Shown here: positions 51,781 to 60,899 of the stretch, one piece after another
Layout: each line of letters opens with the position of its first letter
How positions within the stretch are numbered: position 1 is the stretch's first letter
NCBI GenBank assembly: GCA_026388275.1
Contig: JAPLKB010000042.1
Coordinates: 1-64,000 of the forward strand
Length of the DNA: 64,000 nucleotides
DNA from: Pseudomonadota bacterium
GTDB lineage: Bacteria > Desulfobacterota > Syntrophorhabdia > Syntrophorhabdales > Syntrophorhabdaceae
Direction: 5' to 3'
Position numbers and translations under genes: made by a program
Notes under the pieces: generated by a model
Told to the model about the DNA's origin: nothing
The model's input: only the letters and a program-made list of their open reading frames with translations
The model's database searches: none

Positions 51781-52823
51781 GCGAAGAGCTGCGAATTGAA
51801 TATTTAGATAATCAAGAGTTTAATGATCAGTTCGATTCCGATAATCCTGAAATCAAGATTGGGGACCTGACGCCTTATAAAGCCAGTAAAGTGCTTTATT
51901 GTGTAGATTACGATGCTTATTTAGATGCAATTCAAGATTATACACAGCGAAATGAAGATGCAAAAAAGGATTCGGTATTCTATTACTACCCGCAACCAAT
52001 TGCTTATTATTATCAACAATCGGAAAACGGCTACAGCAATAATAATCACCGCCTACAGTTACTGCGTTCGACATGGGAAGCTATAGTTTATACCCTTTAT
52101 GCAATCGTAATGGGCGAATCTCGTAGTAAGAATTTCCCGCTTAGAAATATAGCAACAATAGACTCTACCGGAAATCCAGATTTGTCTTTCAGTTCATATT
52201 TCAGTGATAGCCTTGCGCAGAGACTACTCATAATAGAAAGAATTTTGAAATACGGTATCGACAACAATGTTCTGTTGTTGAGTAACGAAATTATCCAGTT
52301 ACCTGTTATACAAAAAATAAGACGATTAAATCAGGAAAGAAATGGTTTCATGCATACGGCGGCTCTATCGGAGGAACAGGCTTCTCAAAGACATTTGGAG
52401 CTCACCCCCGAAGTATTGGAAGTTCTATCAGATTTAAGTGAATTGGCATCAATAGACGTTCTGCATTATATAGGAAACGAAGGATCTGCAACAGCATTAA
52501 AATGCGAAATTTTTAAGAGCTTTACATTGGCGCGGCAAAATTCACCAACTATAAAAATAACTTCGGCACAATTACATGTTCTTGCTAATGAGTTAAATCA
52601 CCAGAATATTCTTGCATATTATAAAGGAAATTTATTCAGCATTACCCCATTTTTCTATTTCAAGTCAGAAGCGAATGGAAATATTACGAACCTTTGTTAT
52701 TTCAAACGAAGACATTCCAGCACAAGATACGAGTTTGAAATTGTCACCCGCTCAGATGTATACGAAGTGGATGGAACAGCCTTTCAAGATAGGATTAACG
52801 AATTGCGAGGTTTAATTATATGA
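51777..52823 (+). CDS. Unknown protein with a HEPN-like R-X4-H motif, embedded between hsdS and hsdR
   Basis: A 348-residue protein I do not recognise as a named family. A helical segment around residues 145-220 includes [26 protein letters not shown] (188-193) fits the R(N)X3-4H ribonuclease motif of HEPN domains. The N-terminus is acidic with tyrosine-rich stretches ([12 protein letters not shown]), and the C-terminus (about 265-345) looks beta-rich. Start and stop each overlap neighbours by 4 nt (ATGA), so it is translated with hsdS and hsdR. A HEPN RNase acting when restriction fails would fit, but this is inference from one motif and position. Confidence 0.6.
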   Translation: MSEELRIEYLDNQEFNDQFDSDNPEIKIGDLTPYKASKVLYCVDYDAYLDAIQDYTQRNEDAKKDSVFYYYPQPIAYYYQQSENGYSNNNHRLQLLRSTWEAIVYTLYAIVMGESRSKNFPLRNIATIDSTGNPDLSFSSYFSDSLAQRLLIIERILKYGIDNNVLLLSNEIIQLPVIQKIRRLNQERNGFMHTAALSEEQASQRHLELTPEVLEVLSDLSELASIDVLHYIGNEGSATALKCEIFKSFTLARQNSPTIKITSAQLHVLANELNHQNILAYYKGNLFSITPFFYFKSEANGNITNLCYFKRRHSSTRYEFEIVTRSDVYEVDGTAFQDRINELRGLII

Positions 52824-55800
52824 GTGCAAAATCACAAGTAATCGCAGAGTCTGAAATCGAACAAATTGCTCTTGAGATTCTCCGCGGTGAGAATCGATAT
52901 AACGACATCCTATACGGCCCCGACATCTCCGAAGGCCCTGCCAAAGAGCGCGAATACACCGAAGTTATCCTTCAAACCCGCCTGCGGGCCGCCATTGACC
53001 ATATCAACCCGACCATGCCCATTGACGCACGAGACGATGCCTTCAAAATGGCCATCCGTACTACCTTCACGACCGTAATTGACAACAACGAAACCTTTCA
53101 TCGCCTCCTTACCGAAGGGGTGGACGTCAAGTTCGGCATCGGTGAAGGTAAATCAAAAAGTGATAAAGTCAGACTCATCGATTTTGACAACCCGGAAAAC
53201 AACGAATTCGTGGCTGTCAATCAGTTCACGGTTTTAGAAAACCACAACAACAAGCGGCCTGACATTGTCATTTTTATTAATGGTATGCCCCTTGTGGTAA
53301 TGGAACTGAAAAATCCTGCCGATGAAAATGCAGACGTGCAGGCAGCCTTCAGTCAGCTCCAGACCTACCAGCAGCTTATCCCGTCACTCTTTACCTACAA
53401 TACTTTTCTCGTTATCAGTGACGGCTGGTTTGCGAAGATCGGTACCATCTCCAGCGATTACTCACGTTTTATGGACTGGAAGAGCGCCGACGGCAAAACT
53501 ATCGTGGATACCAAGCATCAGTCCGAACTGGAACCCATGATAAAGGGGCTTCTTAATAAAGCAACCATCCTTGATGCAATCCGCCATTTTATTGTCTTTG
53601 AAAAAACCAAAGAGGCAACAATCAAAAAGATTGCCGCCTATCATCAGTATTATGCCGTTAATCGGGCCATTACTTCCACCATCCGTGCTTCTGTGGAACC
53701 GGGGTCTTTTGTGGCTGAGCATCCCGCAGAGTACGGCTTTCCAAGCGTTGACGAGCAGGCCCAGGGTGACAAGCGGGCAGGTGTTGTCTGGCATACACAG
53801 GGCAGCGGTAAAAGCCTTTCTATGGTTTTTTACGCGGGCAAGCTCGTGCTGGCAGAAGAGATGAACAACCCCACCATTCTGGTACTCACTGACCGGAATG
53901 ATCTTGACCAACAGTTATTTGAGACATTTGGCAATTGCCAGCAGCTTCTCCGCCAGACCCCGACTCAGGCAGCCAATCGGGACGATCTTCGAAAGCTTCT
54001 GTCTGTGGCATCCGGCGGCATCATCTTTACAACCATTCAAAAGTTCTTGCCTGAAGAAAAAGGCGGAACATATCCGCTCCTCACTGATCGGCGCAACATT
54101 GTCGTCATTGCCGACGAGGCCCACAGAAGCCAGTACGATTTTATTGACGGTTTTGCCAGACACATGCGCGATGCCCTGCCAAAGGCTTCCTTCATCGGAT
54201 TTACCGGGACCCCTCTTGAAAAGGAGGACAAGAACACCCAGGCTGTTTTCGGTAATTACATCGACATCTACGACATCCAGCAAGCTGTGGAAGATGGGGC
54301 AACCGTACCCATTTATTATGAGAGCCGCCTTGCCCGGATCAGTCTTTCCGAGGCCGACCGCAAAGTACTCGATGAGCGCGTGGAAGAGGTAACGGAAGAC
54401 GACGAGTTAACAGAACGACAGAAACGCTTTGTAAAATGGGCAAGCAAAGAGGCTGTTGTGGGCAGTGCAAACAGACTAAAACAGGTTGCCGCCGATTTGG
54501 TCAAACACTTTGAAGCCCGGCTCAGTGCGTCGGAAGGTAAAGGTATGATCGTCTGCATGAGCCGTCGAATCTGTGTTGGCTTGTACGGGGAAATCCTTAA
54601 ATTGCGGCCCTATTGGTACAATTCAGAAGATGACAAAGGCGCGATCAAGGTGATTATGACAGGGTCTGCCAGTGATCCCCTTGACTGGCAGGAACATATA
54701 CGCAACAAGGAGCGCCGCAAAGCAATCGGCAACAGACTGAAAGACCCCAAAGACCCGCTTAAGCTCGTTATTGTCCGCGATATGTGGCTCACCGGATTTG
54801 ATGTGCCATGCCTCCACACCATGTATGTTGACAAACCCATGAACGGCCATAACTTGATGCAAGCCATTGCCCGCGTCAACCGAGTCTTTGGCGACAAGAA
54901 AGGCGGGCTTATAGTTGATTACATCGGCATTGCCCAGGACCTGAAAAACGCCTTGGCAAACTACACCGCAATCCGCCCTGATAGGGGCGAGATCGCCTAC
55001 GATCTGGAGAAGGCTGTTGACAGGATGAAGGAATTGTACGAAATTGCCTTGGATATGTTCGACGGCTTTGACTATCGCCGATACTTTACGTTGGAATCAA
55101 AGGCAAAGCTGGAATTCATTCTCGATGCTGCCAACTACATCGAAGAACTGACCGGAGAAAAAGACGGGAAAGTGGTAAGAAATGGCAAGGAACGCTTCAA
55201 GGGAAACGTGATCAGCCTGCAGCAAGCTTTTGGCCTTGCCGTGCCCCACCCCGATGCCATGAAAATACGTGATGATTTGGCACTCTTCCAGGCTATTAAA
55301 GCCCGCTTCGCCAAGTTTGATGACCAGACCAGAACTCGGACTAATCAGGAGATCGAGACAGCCATCAGACAGATTATCAATGATGCCATCATCTCCGAAG
55401 AGGTGGTGGATGTCTTCGATGCAGCCGGAATCAAGAAGCCTGATATATCAATTCTGTCCGATGAATTTCTTGCCGAAATTCAGGGAATGAAGCGGCAAAA
55501 CCTTGGGTTGGAACTTCTTAAACGACTCCTCAATGACGAGATTAAAACCCGCGGAAAGACCAATCTCGTACAAGGCCGCAAGTTCTCCGAAATGCTTGCC
55601 GATGCTGTCAAGCGGTACCAGAGTGGGCTGATTGATTCGGCAAAGATGATTGATGAACTGATTAGGCTGGCGAAAGACATTAGAGAGGCCGATAAGCGCG
55701 GCGAAAAGATGAATCTCCGTCCCGATGAATTGGCGTTCTACGACGCTCTTGCTGATAACCCAACTGCTGAAGCTGTGCTTGGCGACTTCACGCTCAAACT

Positions 55801-56026
55801 GATTGCCCATGAGCTTGTGGAAACTGTGCAGAAGAATACCTCCATTGACTGGCAGGTAAAAGAAAGTGTCCAGGCTAAGTTACGGGTAATGGTAAAAAGG
55901 ATATTGAGAAAATACAAATACCCTCCCGATGATCCAACAACAGGCGAATACACTGTTTCCGTCACAAAAGTGCTGGACCAAGCCGAAGCATTGGCCGATT
56001 TATGGTCAAGCGATGAAGGACGATAA
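52820..56026 (+). CDS. hsdR: Type I restriction endonuclease/translocase subunit
   Basis: A 1068-residue HsdR. The nuclease domain of PD-(D/E)XK type is near residues 140-175 ([20 protein letters not shown]). The helicase motor starts with Walker [17 protein letters not shown], motif [13 protein letters not shown] and motif [12 protein letters not shown], and continues to [17 protein letters not shown] (motif VI). The C-terminal helical region interacts with HsdM. The length is standard. It is translated with the preceding gene through an ATGA overlap and ends the operon. No obvious frame break, so the system looks intact. Confidence 0.95.
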   Translation: MSAKSQVIAESEIEQIALEILRGENRYNDILYGPDISEGPAKEREYTEVILQTRLRAAIDHINPTMPIDARDDAFKMAIRTTFTTVIDNNETFHRLLTEGVDVKFGIGEGKSKSDKVRLIDFDNPENNEFVAVNQFTVLENHNNKRPDIVIFINGMPLVVMELKNPADENADVQAAFSQLQTYQQLIPSLFTYNTFLVISDGWFAKIGTISSDYSRFMDWKSADGKTIVDTKHQSELEPMIKGLLNKATILDAIRHFIVFEKTKEATIKKIAAYHQYYAVNRAITSTIRASVEPGSFVAEHPAEYGFPSVDEQAQGDKRAGVVWHTQGSGKSLSMVFYAGKLVLAEEMNNPTILVLTDRNDLDQQLFETFGNCQQLLRQTPTQAANRDDLRKLLSVASGGIIFTTIQKFLPEEKGGTYPLLTDRRNIVVIADEAHRSQYDFIDGFARHMRDALPKASFIGFTGTPLEKEDKNTQAVFGNYIDIYDIQQAVEDGATVPIYYESRLARISLSEADRKVLDERVEEVTEDDELTERQKRFVKWASKEAVVGSANRLKQVAADLVKHFEARLSASEGKGMIVCMSRRICVGLYGEILKLRPYWYNSEDDKGAIKVIMTGSASDPLDWQEHIRNKERRKAIGNRLKDPKDPLKLVIVRDMWLTGFDVPCLHTMYVDKPMNGHNLMQAIARVNRVFGDKKGGLIVDYIGIAQDLKNALANYTAIRPDRGEIAYDLEKAVDRMKELYEIALDMFDGFDYRRYFTLESKAKLEFILDAANYIEELTGEKDGKVVRNGKERFKGNVISLQQAFGLAVPHPDAMKIRDDLALFQAIKARFAKFDDQTRTRTNQEIETAIRQIINDAIISEEVVDVFDAAGIKKPDISILSDEFLAEIQGMKRQNLGLELLKRLLNDEIKTRGKTNLVQGRKFSEMLADAVKRYQSGLIDSAKMIDELIRLAKDIREADKRGEKMNLRPDELAFYDALADNPTAEAVLGDFTLKLIAHELVETVQKNTSIDWQVKESVQAKLRVMVKRILRKYKYPPDDPTTGEYTVSVTKVLDQAEALADLWSSDEGR

Positions 56027-56278
56027 ATAGTGCCGTATAAAGAGGAAGGGCCATTTACGCTTGCCGGGGACATAGTTCCGTTCCATTGATTCCATTGACA
56101 TCAGCTTTTTTAATCGTACAGGATTAATACATGCCACAATGAATTGAGCCCGACATGAAAGGATCACTCACCTTTCCATGGAAATGGAAAAGAAACAGGC
56201 TGCTTTTCAGGTCGACAAAACGTCCCTCTCGTCAGCTAAATATTCATTAATCATGACCCGGGACAACCATTTAGAGAC

Positions 56279-56303
56279 ATTTGCATTCAATGTGAATGCA
56301 AAT
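56279..56303. repeat. Perfect 11-3-11 palindrome
   Basis: Arms atttgcattca / tgaatgcaaat around ATG. The inner nine bases (ttgcattca) are identical to the palindrome at 447-475, 56 kb away. Confidence 0.75.
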
Positions 56304-56557
56304 TTAAAATCCAATATAAACTCTGTGTTGCACGAATTGATTTTCAATCGCAAAAACTATAGTACCAAATCTTTGTCTTTGATATTACCCCTTTTTTCTT
56401 TAATGCATGAGAAAACATAGCTCCATTAATTTCGTTGAAATTCGCTATTTCAGCAGTATCTTTCGCCCTAATTTGCTCCTAAAAGTAGAAAAAATGTTTT
56501 GAAATAGTAAGTATTGTAGAATGGCTTCTGTATTTACTTTCCGGCAATTTAAAAAAA

Positions 56558-56576
56558 TGCTAAAACTGTTTTAGCA
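56558..56576. repeat. Perfect 8-3-8 palindrome
   Basis: Arms tgctaaaa / ttttagca around CTG. Shorter member of the same style of palindrome. No gene reads through it. Confidence 0.55.
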
Positions 56577-56719
56577 AATCTTCCGAAAATGAGCTGTCAG
56601 TATCCTCGTACAGGTTAGCCATGAGGCCGGCAAACATTAACGACCCTCCGGTGCCGAAGACAACAAAGTTCAGGTGCGAAAAGCGCCCAGCCCCACCTAA
56701 AGCGAGCAGAACACTCTAT

Positions 56720-56770
56720 ATGAAGCCGCCATCAAACACGTTGAAACCCGCCTAAAAAAAGGCAGGGAGC
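56720..56770 (+). pseudogene. Relic of a DNA methyltransferase C-terminus, copy 1
   Basis: One frame reads YEAAIKHVETRLKKGREHII, close to the C-terminal VYEAFINLVETRLKKAGS of the relic at 57526-57639, with a frameshift after LKK. The rest of the gene is gone. Confidence 0.4.
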
Positions 56771-56828
56771 ATATAATACATGAACCTTAAAAAGAATCAG
56801 ATAAAAGATATGGTTTTACTCAATAAAT

Positions 56829-56858
56829 TTGGACGAGACCCTAAAAATCTGGTAGAAT
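56829..56858 (+). promoter_or_regulatory. Likely promoter of the first MNT/HEPN module
   Basis: TTGGAC, 18-bp spacer, TAGAAT, ending 31 bp before the ATG at 56889. Confidence 0.4.
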
Positions 56859-56888
56859 TATTTAAAATTAACTTGTATGGTATAAAAT

Positions 56889-57182
56889 ATGAAAACAATT
56901 GATGAGATTAAAGAAATCCTTGTACGGCACAAAAAAGAATTGCGGCAGATACATAGAGTAAAAAAGATCGGTATTTTTGGTTCTGTTGTGAGAAAAGAAC
57001 AAAAGAGGGGAAGCGACATTGACCTGCTTGCAGAGTTTGAAGAGCCTCTAAGCCTTCTTGACATTGTGGGAGCAGAAATATATCTGAGAAAGATTCTGAA
57101 AGCCAAGGTAGACCTTATTCCCAAAGAAGATCTTCGTCCAGAAATCAGAAAGAGGATTCTGGAAGAAACTGTTTACGCATGA
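56889..57182 (+). CDS. MNT-type nucleotidyltransferase antitoxin (MntA-like), module 1
   Basis: A 97-residue minimal nucleotidyltransferase. The signature is KIGIFGSVVRKEQKRGSDID, with catalytic carboxylates in GSDIDLLAEF, then KAKVDLIPKEDLRPEIRKRI. In MNT/HEPN toxin-antitoxin systems MntA adds AMP residues to the HEPN ribonuclease and silences it. It overlaps the HEPN gene by 4 nt (ATGA), which is the standard layout. It lies immediately beyond the restriction operon, downstream of relic sequence. Confidence 0.85.
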   Translation: MKTIDEIKEILVRHKKELRQIHRVKKIGIFGSVVRKEQKRGSDIDLLAEFEEPLSLLDIVGAEIYLRKILKAKVDLIPKEDLRPEIRKRILEETVYA

Positions 57183-57526
57183 ATAGAGAAATCGATCTCT
57201 ACATCAAAGATATTCTCGATAATATGGACAATGCCGAAAAGTTCATAGCCAATATGACTTTTGAAGCATTTTCTGCGGATATAAAAACTGCCTATGCAGT
57301 TTCAAGATGTATAGAAATTATTGGTGAAGCGTCAAAAAACGTTCCTGCAGTTGTGAGAAAACAATATCCTGACATACCGGCGGGGATGCGAGACAAGGTG
57401 ATTCACTTTTACTTCGGTGTAAATTACAAAAGAGTTTGGTTGGTTGTAAAAAACGACATACCGAAAATCAGGCCGTTCATTGCAAATGTCTTTAAAGAAT
57501 TGCACAAAAAAGACAATAAAAACTAA
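57179..57526 (+). CDS. HEPN ribonuclease toxin (HepT-like), module 1
   Basis: A 115-residue helical protein of the HepT/DUF86 family: IKTAYAVSRCIEIIGEASKN, then MRDKVIHFYFGVNYKRVW. The catalytic R-X4-H is RDKVIH at 71-76, and Y at 78 is likely the residue adenylylated by the MNT partner. As a HEPN RNase it would cut RNA when freed from its antitoxin. The stop overlaps a start codon (TAATG) of the short relic frame that follows. Confidence 0.85.
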   Translation: MNREIDLYIKDILDNMDNAEKFIANMTFEAFSADIKTAYAVSRCIEIIGEASKNVPAVVRKQYPDIPAGMRDKVIHFYFGVNYKRVWLVVKNDIPKIRPFIANVFKELHKKDNKN

Positions 57527-57639
57527 TGACCTCCATTATCTTAGATACCCTTGACCTCACCCCTGGCGAGCGGGATGCCGTCTATGAAGCGTTTATCAAC
57601 CTCGTCGAAACCCGCCTCAAAAAGGCAGGGAGCGTATGA
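57526..57639 (+). pseudogene. Relic of an Eco57I-like methyltransferase C-terminus, copy 2
   Basis: A 37-codon open frame: LDTLDLTPGERDAVYEAFIN, then LVETRLKKAGSV. The LTPxERDAVYEA...VxxRLxKAxSV ending is typical of large class IIG-type or Eco57I-like DNA methyltransferases. Only the last residues remain. It is similar to the decayed piece at 56720-56770, so the MNT/HEPN pair may have entered between duplicated gene ends. Expression as a tiny protein is possible because of the TAATG overlap. Confidence 0.5.
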
Positions 57640-57723
57640 ATTTAGAGAATGTAATTTTAAATAGGGAAGGAATTTAACAAATGCCAAAACCTAACACATC
57701 AATTGAAAGAAAGGGTTAGGACT

Positions 57724-58440
57724 ATGACTATTAAAGAGAGAATTATGGAGTTCATAAAAGACAGATACTATTTTCACGTCGATGACCTCAAGCGTTATTT
57801 AGAAAATAAAAAGGTTCAGGTCAAAGACGACAGCCTGAAAAAGACGCTGACACGTCTCAAGATGGATAAAACAATTTACCAGGCGGGGCGGGGTTGGTAC
57901 TCCACCATAGAAAATGTTGTCCAAGTAAACACTGAACCGATAGAACCAATAATTGGTTTGATCAGAGAGAAATTGCCCCTCCTTGATGTGTCGTGCTGGA
58001 GCACAATTCAGATAAGGGAGTTTTTTCATCACCTTCCAAATCAATTTGTCACGTTCATGTATGCCGACAGAGATGCCCTTGCAAGCCTGAAAGATCTTCT
58101 ATCAGAGCACGGATTTATGCCCTATTTAAATCCAGGGAAAAAAGAAGCCGAGAAATACATCGAACTGAGTGAAAAGATCGTTATCTTAAGACCTTCCGTA
58201 TCGCAGCAAAGGCCGAAAAGCAGTTTCTTTACACCAGTCGAAAGGATACTTGTAGATTTGTTCGTGGAGTCAAAAGCCCTTAACCTATTGGATAACAGAG
58301 AGGTTATTCGCATTGTGTCAGACATAGCGACCAACTATCGTATCAATGTTGGGGAAATGCTTGATTATGCTGACAGAAGGGGAATAAAAGAAAGTATAAG
58401 AAAAACTATCCCGGAACTAAAGTCCACCAATGCCAAGTAA
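57724..58440 (+). CDS. AbiEi-type antitoxin/transcriptional repressor (type IV toxin-antitoxin)
   Basis: A 238-residue protein. The N-terminal winged helix (IKERIMEFIKDRYYFHVDDL, SLKKTLTRLKMDKTIYQAGR) matches the DNA-binding end of AbiEi-like proteins, and the rest is the alpha/beta C-terminal part (FVTFMYADRDALASLKDLLS). I start at ATG 57724 (TTAGGA upstream). It is followed after 36 bp by an AbiEii-like nucleotidyltransferase. In AbiE systems this protein represses the operon and counteracts the toxin indirectly. Confidence 0.7.
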   Translation: MTIKERIMEFIKDRYYFHVDDLKRYLENKKVQVKDDSLKKTLTRLKMDKTIYQAGRGWYSTIENVVQVNTEPIEPIIGLIREKLPLLDVSCWSTIQIREFFHHLPNQFVTFMYADRDALASLKDLLSEHGFMPYLNPGKKEAEKYIELSEKIVILRPSVSQQRPKSSFFTPVERILVDLFVESKALNLLDNREVIRIVSDIATNYRINVGEMLDYADRRGIKESIRKTIPELKSTNAK

Positions 58441-58476
58441 GAACATAATTTGGCATAAGAGGACAAAAGGTAAAGG

Positions 58477-59547
58477 ATGATTACAAAGGAATGCTTTCGA
58501 GCGGAACGAGTATCGGAAATAGCCAGAGAAATCAAGGTTGATCCGGCACTTATCGAAAGAACCATTTATGCATTTGAGTTGCTTGGCGCCTTAATAGAAA
58601 AGGGCATTGACCTGGTTTTTAAAGGCGGAACCAGCCTGATGCTCATGATTCCTGAATTAAGGCGATTTTCCATCGACATTGATATCATGTCCCGGGAGAA
58701 CGATCATGCATTAACAAAGGCATTCGATGGTATTGTTGCTGACGGGGTATTTAAAAGATGGGAAGAAGACCACAGGACTGAGCGTGATAATCTACCGAAA
58801 AGACATTATAAATTTTATTATTCATCTGATATTGCAAGGAAAGAGCTATATATTCTGCTCGATTGCGTCAAAGCGGATGTCCTCTACCCAAAGACTGTAA
58901 AGAAAGCCATTGCTTTGCCATTCTTTGCGTGCGATCGGGAGATAGAAGTCAATATCCCGACTATCAATGGTCTCGCCGGGGATAAGCTGACGGCTTTTGC
59001 ACCGACGACCATTGGAATCCTTTATGGACAGGGGAAGTCCATGGAGATTATCAAACAGTTGTTCGATATTGGGGCGCTGTTTGAACAGGTGACTGATTTG
59101 CAAGAATTGGGTGAAGCTTATACCCTTATCTCCAAGCAAGAAGCAATGTTTCGTAAGTTGACATTAGAATCTAAGGATTTTCTAAACGACACCATTAAAG
59201 CATCACTTCTGCTCTGCCAATCGGGGCTTCGAGGTTGTATAGAAAATGAACAGACCAGGGAATTAAAAGATGGTATCATCAGAATAAGGAGTCACACAAG
59301 AGAAGGACGATATACAAATGCTAATGCAAAAGAAGATGCTTCAAGGGCGGCTTGCCTTGCCTCTTTGGTGAGGGACAAGAATCTGGATTTCGACATCACA
59401 TCTTTTCGAAAAAACATAGGCAATACAGATCAAATTAAAAATATGTCACTTCCAGACGACTATAGAATTTTGGATAAGTTTAAAAAAATTGCTCCGCATA
59501 GTTTCCATCTATGGCTGATAACCACTGGGGTTATAAGTCGATTGTAA
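58477..59547 (+). CDS. AbiEii-like nucleotidyltransferase toxin
   Basis: A 356-residue member of the AbiEii/DUF1814 family. Characteristic parts are LVFKGGTSLMLMIPELRRFS, then the catalytic carboxylates in IDIDIMS, and NGLAGDKLTAFAPTTIGILY and IKQLFDIGALFE. AbiEii proteins transfer nucleotides to RNA, typically tRNA acceptor ends, and stop growth on phage infection. Partner gene lies just upstream, so the bicistronic type IV toxin-antitoxin layout is kept. No damage is visible in the active-site region. Confidence 0.85.
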   Translation: MITKECFRAERVSEIAREIKVDPALIERTIYAFELLGALIEKGIDLVFKGGTSLMLMIPELRRFSIDIDIMSRENDHALTKAFDGIVADGVFKRWEEDHRTERDNLPKRHYKFYYSSDIARKELYILLDCVKADVLYPKTVKKAIALPFFACDREIEVNIPTINGLAGDKLTAFAPTTIGILYGQGKSMEIIKQLFDIGALFEQVTDLQELGEAYTLISKQEAMFRKLTLESKDFLNDTIKASLLLCQSGLRGCIENEQTRELKDGIIRIRSHTREGRYTNANAKEDASRAACLASLVRDKNLDFDITSFRKNIGNTDQIKNMSLPDDYRILDKFKKIAPHSFHLWLITTGVISRL

Positions 59548-59656
59548 TAGGCTGGGCTATTTCAGTGCCGGAGGTATCCCGGAAGATGGCAGAATAAGTG
59601 AGGGAATGAAATCATTACTGACCATAGAACGATGGGTGAAAAAATTGCTTTAAAAT

Positions 59657-59685
59657 TTGGTATTTCGTTTGAAATTGTTTATAAT
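59657..59685 (+). promoter_or_regulatory. Promoter of the second MNT/HEPN module
   Basis: TTGGTA, 17-bp spacer, TATAAT, ending 33 bp before the ATG at 59718, which has a TTGGAGG ribosome site. Confidence 0.6.
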
Positions 59686-59717
59686 AATACTTTAAGTAAT
59701 TTTGGAGGCTTAGAAAA

Positions 59718-60023
59718 ATGGCAAGCAAAATAAATATTCCGAAGCAAAAATTAGAAGAATTTTGCCAACAGAACCGCATAAGGAAGCTTGCCCTTTTTGG
59801 ATCAGTATTGAGGGACGATTTTAAAACAGAAAGCGATATTGATGTGTTGGTAGAATTTGAACCAGAGGCCAGGGTGGGGTTTTTTGAGCTTTACGACATG
59901 GAACAGGCATTGTCGAATATTCTTGGCAATAGAAAAGTGGACCTGAATACCCCTAAATGCTTGAGTAAGTATTTTCGGGATAAAGTTGTAGCAACCGCAG
60001 AGGTGCAGTATGTCAGACAATGA
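59718..60023 (+). CDS. MNT-type nucleotidyltransferase antitoxin (MntA-like), module 2
   Basis: A 101-residue minimal nucleotidyltransferase with KLALFGSVLRDDFKTESDID as the signature and DVLVEFEPEARVGFFELYDM after it. It is clearly distinct from the module-1 copy, having a different insertion after the second aspartate and a different C-terminus. It overlaps the following HEPN gene by 14 nt. It should AMPylate and inactivate the HEPN partner. A good promoter and ribosome site precede it. Confidence 0.85.
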   Translation: MASKINIPKQKLEEFCQQNRIRKLALFGSVLRDDFKTESDIDVLVEFEPEARVGFFELYDMEQALSNILGNRKVDLNTPKCLSKYFRDKVVATAEVQYVRQ

Positions 60024-60354
60024 TCCAAAAATAAGACTCTTTCATATGCGTGATTATGCGCAAAAGATTATATCTTTGTCTAATGGTAAAGAAAAAGCCA
60101 ATCTGGATGAAGATGAGATATTCTGCCTTGCAATGACCCGGCTCATCGAGCTTATCGGAGAAGCTGCAAGCAAATATCCGAAAGAAAAGCAGAGCGAATA
60201 TCCACAAATTCCATGGCCAAAAATAATCAGCATGCGGAACAGGTTAATCCATGGTTATGATTTTGTTGATTATGATATATTGTGGGATGCCATCACTATA
60301 AACATGCCGCAGCTTCTTGCTGAACTTGAGAAAATTCTTTCTCCTGAGACATAA
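60010..60354 (+). CDS. HEPN ribonuclease toxin (HepT-like), module 2
   Basis: A 114-residue HepT-family protein: LAMTRLIELIGEAASKYPKE, then IISMRNRLIHGYDFVDYDIL. The RNX3H motif is RNRLIH at 76-81, with the adjacent tyrosine at 83 that MNT partners modify, a more canonical form than in module 1. It closes the defence island before metabolic genes resume. The 108 bp after it hold nothing recognisable. Confidence 0.9.
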   Translation: MSDNDPKIRLFHMRDYAQKIISLSNGKEKANLDEDEIFCLAMTRLIELIGEAASKYPKEKQSEYPQIPWPKIISMRNRLIHGYDFVDYDILWDAITINMPQLLAELEKILSPET

Positions 60355-60462
60355 AACGACATGCCTGCCCATGACATAATAGAAAACCGTAATGAAAACC
60401 TATATTTTCATTACTAATTTGTGCCGATACGCCGGCATGAGTGTTTGATTTGGAAATGAAAC

Positions 60463-60741
60463 CTATCCCCCGCCAAGCAGTATTAGAGAAATTGTAATTG
60501 TATCTCCGTCCTTAAGTCCGGTATCCAGACCTTGCGGAAGGGTATAATGAAGCACATCGTTCAGGCGCACCTCAAAAAGGCCGTCAAGCATTAGTTCCCC
60601 TGTACGGGAATCAGTAATTTCCTTAACAAAATGAGTGTCAGCAAGGACCTTGCTGAAGAAATCCCGCAATGTACCGGCTTCCATTTCCACTTCATCGGGA
60701 ATTTCAGGAATATTCATTGTCTTCCTTACTTTTATCTTCAT
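60463..60741 (-). CDS. MoaD/ThiS-like ubiquitin-fold sulfur carrier
   Basis: A 92-residue beta-grasp protein ending in LLGGG. The C-terminal Gly-Gly is what an E1-like enzyme adenylates and converts to a thiocarboxylate. The fold pattern (IKVRKTMNIP, LFEVRLNDVLHYTLPQGLDT, GDTITISLILLGGG) matches MoaD/ThiS. The final extra glycine is slightly unusual. No moeB/thiF or moaE gene is near. It lies just past the molybdenum hydroxylase and CoA ligase genes on the same strand, so a role in molybdopterin or another sulfur-containing cofactor is possible but unproven. Confidence 0.75.
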   Translation of the reverse strand: MKIKVRKTMNIPEIPDEVEMEAGTLRDFFSKVLADTHFVKEITDSRTGELMLDGLFEVRLNDVLHYTLPQGLDTGLKDGDTITISLILLGGG

Positions 60742-60758
60742 GCCGGCATCTCTACCTT

Positions 60759-60899
60759 ATACCAATTCGGATTCATACATAGAACGAGGCAACGAGGAAC
60801 ACCCGCAAGCGGGTACCCGGACGCAGGCGTACTTTTACAGTACGTCAAGGAACACGACGACGAGTTAACGAAGTTATGTGTTTGAAGGCGAATTGGTAT
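60759..60899. repeat. Fold-back element between the MoaD-like and CoA ligase genes
   Basis: 141 bp with perfect 11-bp ends ataccaattcg / cgaattggtat, long imperfect arms, and the same core as 33395-33566 (acacccgcaagcgggtaccc, then gtacttttacagtac). Its last base is the first base (in plus numbering) of the ligase stop codon, so the stop of 60899-62506 lies at the element edge. Confidence 0.75.

Larger units (their letters stand above)
56027..56888. other. Gene-poor stretch between hsdR and the first MNT/HEPN pair
   Basis: 862 bp with no intact gene. It holds two short palindromes (56279-56303, 56558-56576), a decayed piece of a methyltransferase C-terminus (about 56720-56770) and the promoter of the next module. 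A possible remnant of further inserted DNA lies around 56600-56720, but I cannot name it. Confidence 0.5.
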
